Shown here piece by piece: positions 26,971-29,532 of a DNA stretch of 29,532 nt. Under the pieces are notes generated by a model, which saw only the letters and a list, made by a program, of their open reading frames with translations, ran no database searches and was not told the origin of the DNA. The translations under genes were made by a program, and so were the position numbers. This DNA is from CAZCFB01 sp964511535 (GTDB lineage: Bacteria > Myxococcota_A > Polyangia > GCA-2747355 > CAZCFB01). The stretch's first letter is position 1; each line of letters begins with the position of its first letter. The stretch spans positions 1 through 29,532 of the forward strand of contig CAZEFW010000120.1 of NCBI GenBank assembly GCA_964511535.1, written 5' to 3'.

Positions 26971-27312
26971 ATGCGCTGGAAAGGCATGAGGGCGGCCTGC
27001 GCCCTGGCCCTGTGCATGGGGCTGAGCTGCGGGGGTGAGTTCTCCAACAATGGCGAGGTGCCGGTGGACACCGGCGCAGCCGACGCGTTGCTGGCAGACG
27101 GGGTCGGTGTCGACGGGCCGCTGCCCGGCGTCATCGAGCTGGTCTCGGGTGGCATCACGTCCCTGGGCGGGGTGACCGCCACCGAGACCAAGCTGGAGAA
27201 GAAACCGGATTTTGAGATCACCGACGACGGGTTCGAGTACGCCGGTGTCCACGGCGACCAGTGCACCAAGGACGGCGCGCTGTGTATCACCGAAGGAGGG
27301 TTCGCCCCATGA
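26971..27312 (+). CDS. Small lipoprotein coupled to the collagen-like protein
   Basis: The ATG at 26971 is chosen because GAGAGGTGAAAGC places AGGTG just upstream and a signal peptide follows. The 113-residue product has a Cys after the hydrophobic segment (GLSC, Cys20), a weak lipobox, then a Gly/Asp/Val-rich linker and an acidic C-terminal part with two Cys (DQCTKDGALC). Its stop overlaps the ATG of the collagen-like gene (ATGA), so the two are made together. It may anchor or partner the collagen-like protein. I recognise no family. Confidence 0.78.
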   Translation: MRWKGMRAACALALCMGLSCGGEFSNNGEVPVDTGAADALLADGVGVDGPLPGVIELVSGGITSLGGVTATETKLEKKPDFEITDDGFEYAGVHGDQCTKDGALCITEGGFAP

Positions 27313-28490
27313 AGCGGTCCTGGAAAATGTTCACCCTGACAGCGCTCCTCGCGCTGGCCATCCTGTCCGGGCCTGCCCTGATGCGCACCGTACGCGCCAA
27401 GGGGATCCCCCAGAAAGAGCCGATGTACTACTCCGGCATGCTCAAGGCCGGCGGCAAGGCCATCAACGGCCAGGAGCTCAACATCGGCGTCTCGTTCTGG
27501 AGCAGCGAGACCCAGACCGACGCCACCACCTACCGGGTCTGCTCCTCGGAGAAGAAGACCAAGCCGGTGCAGGGGCGCTTCCGCGTGCCGCTGTCCGACA
27601 CCTGCACGGCCGCCGTGCAGAAGACCCCCGACCTGTGGGTGGAGGTGGTGGTGGACGGCAAGAAGCTGACCCCCCGGCGCAAGATCGGGGCGGTGCCTTT
27701 CGCCGTGGAGGCGATGAACCCGGGCCCCAAGGGCGACACCGGCGCCGCCGGTCCCCAGGGGGCAGCAGGGGCGCAGGGCCCCAAGGGCGACACCGGCGCG
27801 GCTGGCGCGACCGGCCCCCAGGGTCCCAAGGGTGACACCGGCGCAACGGGAACCCAGGGGCCGGTGGGTCCCAAGGGTGACACCGGCGCGACGGGGGCCC
27901 AGGGACCCAAGGGGGATACGGGCGCCACGGGGACCCAGGGGCCGGTGGGCCCCAAGGGCGACACAGGTGCCACGGGGCCGCAGGGGGCCAAGGGCGATCC
28001 CGGCGCGACAGGACCGAAGGGTGACACCGGCGCGACAGGGCCCCAGGGGCCCACAGGAAAGCAGGGGCCCAAGGGCGACACCGGCGCCGCCGGGCCCAAG
28101 GGCAACACCGGCGCCACGGGCACCCAGGGGCCGGCTGGACCGAAGGGCGCCAAGGGCGACACCGGCTCTGCAGGCCCCACCGGCGCGACAGGATCCCAGG
28201 GACCGGTGGGACCCAAGGGCGCCACCGGCGCGACGGGACCCAAGGGACCCAAGGGCAACACCGGCGCGACGGGCCCCCAGGGGCCAGCCGGACCCACGGC
28301 ATGGCTGCCGGGGAAATACTGCATCTTCCGCAACGGCGGGTCCTGCCCCGGCGGCTTCTACAACGACGAGATCCGCCTGGAGCTGGGCACCCACGGCCAC
28401 GACATGTGCCCGGGCGACCAGAAAGCCGGCGACAGCACCTTCATCGGCGCTGGCTACTGCTCGGTGCGCATGAGGCTGTGCTGCAAGTAG
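27309..28490 (+). CDS. Secreted collagen-like protein with Cys-rich C-terminal head
   Basis: The 393-residue product has a signal peptide (residues 1-30). A beta-rich N-terminal domain (about 31-136) with YSGMLKAGGKAINGQEL and LTPRRKIGAVPFAVEAMN follows, a layout frequent in surface proteins of delta-type bacteria. Residues 139-330 are 64 uninterrupted Gly-X-Y triplets rich in GDT, GAT, GPK and GPQ, which should form a trimeric collagen helix. The last 63 residues hold six Cys, with GKYCIFRNGGSCPGGF early and RMRLCCK at the end, a spacing that recalls apextrin-C (ApeC) heads; this is tentative. Bacterial collagens use Pro without hydroxylation and rely on charged triplets such as GPKGDT for stability. 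The gene overlaps the preceding lipoprotein gene by 4 bases. Role: probably a surface stalk or adhesin. Confidence 0.93.
   Translation: MKRSWKMFTLTALLALAILSGPALMRTVRAKGIPQKEPMYYSGMLKAGGKAINGQELNIGVSFWSSETQTDATTYRVCSSEKKTKPVQGRFRVPLSDTCTAAVQKTPDLWVEVVVDGKKLTPRRKIGAVPFAVEAMNPGPKGDTGAAGPQGAAGAQGPKGDTGAAGATGPQGPKGDTGATGTQGPVGPKGDTGATGAQGPKGDTGATGTQGPVGPKGDTGATGPQGAKGDPGATGPKGDTGATGPQGPTGKQGPKGDTGAAGPKGNTGATGTQGPAGPKGAKGDTGSAGPTGATGSQGPVGPKGATGATGPKGPKGNTGATGPQGPAGPTAWLPGKYCIFRNGGSCPGGFYNDEIRLELGTHGHDMCPGDQKAGDSTFIGAGYCSVRMRLCCK
27723..28298 (+). repeat. Gly-X-Y-coding repeat region, 64 triplets
   Basis: The stretch is built from 9-bp units and larger blocks such as GPKGDTGATGTQGPV, repeated with small changes. 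It contains no frame break. Recombination between blocks could change the stalk length in whole triplets. Confidence 0.93.
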
Positions 28491-28497
28491 GGCAGGG

Positions 28498-28517
28498 CAG
28501 GGCATGCCACTGCCCTG
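28498..28517 (+). terminator. Hairpin after the collagen-like gene
   Basis: CAGGGCA and TGCCCTG pair exactly over a 6-base loop, 8 bp past the stop codon. An overlapping copy of CAGGGCA at 28493 could pair instead. There is no T-run, so it would be an atypical terminator or an RNA 3'-end stabiliser. The rest of the 217-bp gap up to 28707 shows nothing I can identify. Confidence 0.45.
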
Positions 28518-28707
28518 ACGTCTGAGGGCCGAGCGGGGCAACAGCGACGAACGCGCCGCGACCTGCCTGCTGCTCCTGGGGGCAATGGTCTCCTTCGCTG
28601 CCGGCACCGGCCAGGAACCCAGGGGGCTGTCCGCCTGAGGGGGCATGACCCGGGCTGGGTGGACCACCAGCGGCTGGCCTGCAGGTCGCTGGCAGGCGTA
28701 TCAGCCC

Positions 28708-28947
28708 TCACCCGTCCGGGTCGTAGCGCCAGATCTTTCGGGAGATCCAAAACGCGAAACAGAAGCCGCTGGCCAGGGCCCCGATGCCGATGGCCAGGTG
28801 GACCCACCGGTTCATGATGCCGACGGCCACGAGACCCAGGCGGATGGGATCCCACAGGTGCACGCCGATGATCATCAGCGTGGGAAAGAGGAAGAAGATG
28901 ATCAGCCCCTTGACGATGCGGTTGTCTGCTCCCGTTCCATCCGACAT
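28708..28947 (-). CDS. Small two-helix membrane protein, unknown function
   Basis: The 79-residue product starts at ATG 28947, preceded by AGGAGG at a good distance. It has two transmembrane helices (about 14-32 and 45-66). The first is followed by a short loop with WDPIRLGLV, and the tail is basic (SRKIWRYDPDG). I recognise no family. Its start faces the grpE gene, 159 bp away. Confidence 0.8.
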   Translation of the reverse strand: MSDGTGADNRIVKGLIIFFLFPTLMIIGVHLWDPIRLGLVAVGIMNRWVHLAIGIGALASGFCFAFWISRKIWRYDPDG

Positions 28948-29106
28948 GCGCCCCTCCTTTGCCTGGCTGGGAGCGTAACACTGCGACCCGCCAGGGCGCA
29001 GCGCAATCCGCGCCCGCCAGCAGTGCCACCAGCATTGGGCGCGATGCGCTGCCCTTGACTGACCGCCATCCGTGCACACCTTTTCTGTGCAAAGCACAGG
29101 GGCGGA

Positions 29107-29532
29107 GTGAAGGAGATGATCAGGGACGACAGACTACAGCAGGCGCCACCCACGCCGGATCATCGCGACGAACGAATCCGCGAGCTCGAGGAGCAGCTCG
29201 AGCAGGCGCGCGCTGCAGAGGCGCGCATGCTGCGGGAGTTCCGCAACTACCGCCGCCACGCCGAGGCAGACCTCGCCCAGGCGGAGCGCAAAACTCGAGC
29301 CGAGCTGCTGGGCGGCCTGGGCAGCGTCGTGCAGGCGCTGGAGCATGCGGGCGCCGCCGCGCAGACGGATCCAGCAGCGGTCAAGGAGGGGATCGTCCTG
29401 GTGGCCAGGGGGCTGCGGCAGCTATTCCAGCGGCACGGGCTGTCGCGCATCCCCACCCGGGGCGAGCCGTTCGACCCGACGATCCACGAAGCAGTGCTCG
29501 CCGAACGGGTCGACGGATTCGGGCGCGGCACC
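29107..29532 (+). CDS. grpE: GrpE nucleotide exchange factor, 5' part (cut by window end)
   Basis: The first 142 codons of a GrpE homologue are present, with no stop before the window ends. GrpE is the cytoplasmic exchange factor that releases ADP from DnaK. The N-terminal half is a charged coiled coil (ELEEQLEQARAAEARML) with EFRNYRRHAEADL matching the conserved (E/D)NYRKR region. LLGGLGSVVQALEHAG then matches the helical stem, VKEGIVLVARGLRQLFQRHGL the next helix, and GEPFDPTIHEAVLAE the GrpE C-terminal beta signature. The start is uncertain: GTG at 29107 has AGGGG 4 bases upstream, while ATG at 29116 directly abuts an AGGAG. The next gene to the right would show whether dnaK or dnaJ is linked. 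Confidence 0.9.
   Translation, partial: MKEMIRDDRLQQAPPTPDHRDERIRELEEQLEQARAAEARMLREFRNYRRHAEADLAQAERKTRAELLGGLGSVVQALEHAGAAAQTDPAAVKEGIVLVARGLRQLFQRHGLSRIPTRGEPFDPTIHEAVLAERVDGFGRGT

Noticed and set aside
27530..28333. A Gly/Pro-rich frame opposite the collagen-like gene
   Set aside because: Reverse complement of Gly-X-Y codons gives Gly-Pro patterns, but not at every third residue, and the plus strand has the signal peptide and start.

Overview
The window is GC-rich DNA with 27 genes that I can support. It most likely comes from a member of the Myxococcota or a related lineage formerly placed in the Deltaproteobacteria. The evidence is a MYXO-CTERM-like C-terminus on a giant CARDB-repeat protein (97-3921), Asp/Pro- and Arg/Pro-rich linkers after lipoprotein signal peptides, a PilT-like ATPase, and the general style of the cell-envelope genes. 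The assignment is an inference; there is no rRNA or tRNA in the window.

The striking general feature is the envelope bias. About 16 of 27 products carry a signal peptide or lipobox-like N-terminus, and four more are integral membrane proteins. Cytoplasmic products are few: the PilT-like ATPase, a DEDDh exonuclease, two small proteins of unknown role, and a GrpE gene cut by the right end.

Layout. (1) 97-5048 +: CARDB/MYXO-CTERM surface protein followed by a PilT-family ATPase. (2) 5064-6906 -: alpha/beta-hydrolase lipoprotein and a small secreted protein, divergent from (3) 7070-7750 +: secreted staphylococcal-nuclease homologue with a C-terminal Cys/His ribbon. (4) 7756-8718 -: secreted protein with three DUF5648-like repeats, divergent from 8813-10201 + (an unknown lipoprotein and its partner) and 10232-11779 + (beta-propeller lipoprotein with a probable leaderless start inside an inverted repeat). 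(5) 11798-12900 -: a small helical-repeat protein and a lipoprotein. (6) 12925-15488 +: Zn-ribbon/membrane protein translationally coupled to a GT-C-type glycosyltransferase. (7) 15453-21205 -: a heavy-metal efflux module made of a small Cys-rich secreted protein, a CzcB/CusB-like adaptor with a duplicated Cys/His knuckle block, a CzcA-type RND pump and a TlpA-like thioredoxin. (8) 21360-25815: a membrane protein, a triple-LCCL secreted protein, an exonuclease, a Cys-rich lipoprotein and a beta-barrel protein. (9) 25832-28490: a YD-repeat-like lipoprotein, and a two-gene unit of a small lipoprotein coupled to a collagen-like protein with 64 uninterrupted Gly-X-Y triplets and a Cys-rich C-terminal head. 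(10) 28708-29532: a two-helix membrane protein and the 5' part of grpE.

The parts that work together most clearly are the metal-efflux operon (pump, adaptor, thiol oxidoreductase and Cys-rich periplasmic protein; no outer-membrane channel gene or regulator is visible) and the small lipoprotein/collagen pair. Several gene pairs overlap by 1-4 bases, which indicates translational coupling. No gap between genes exceeds 300 bases. I see no CRISPR array, insertion sequence, tRNA or rRNA.
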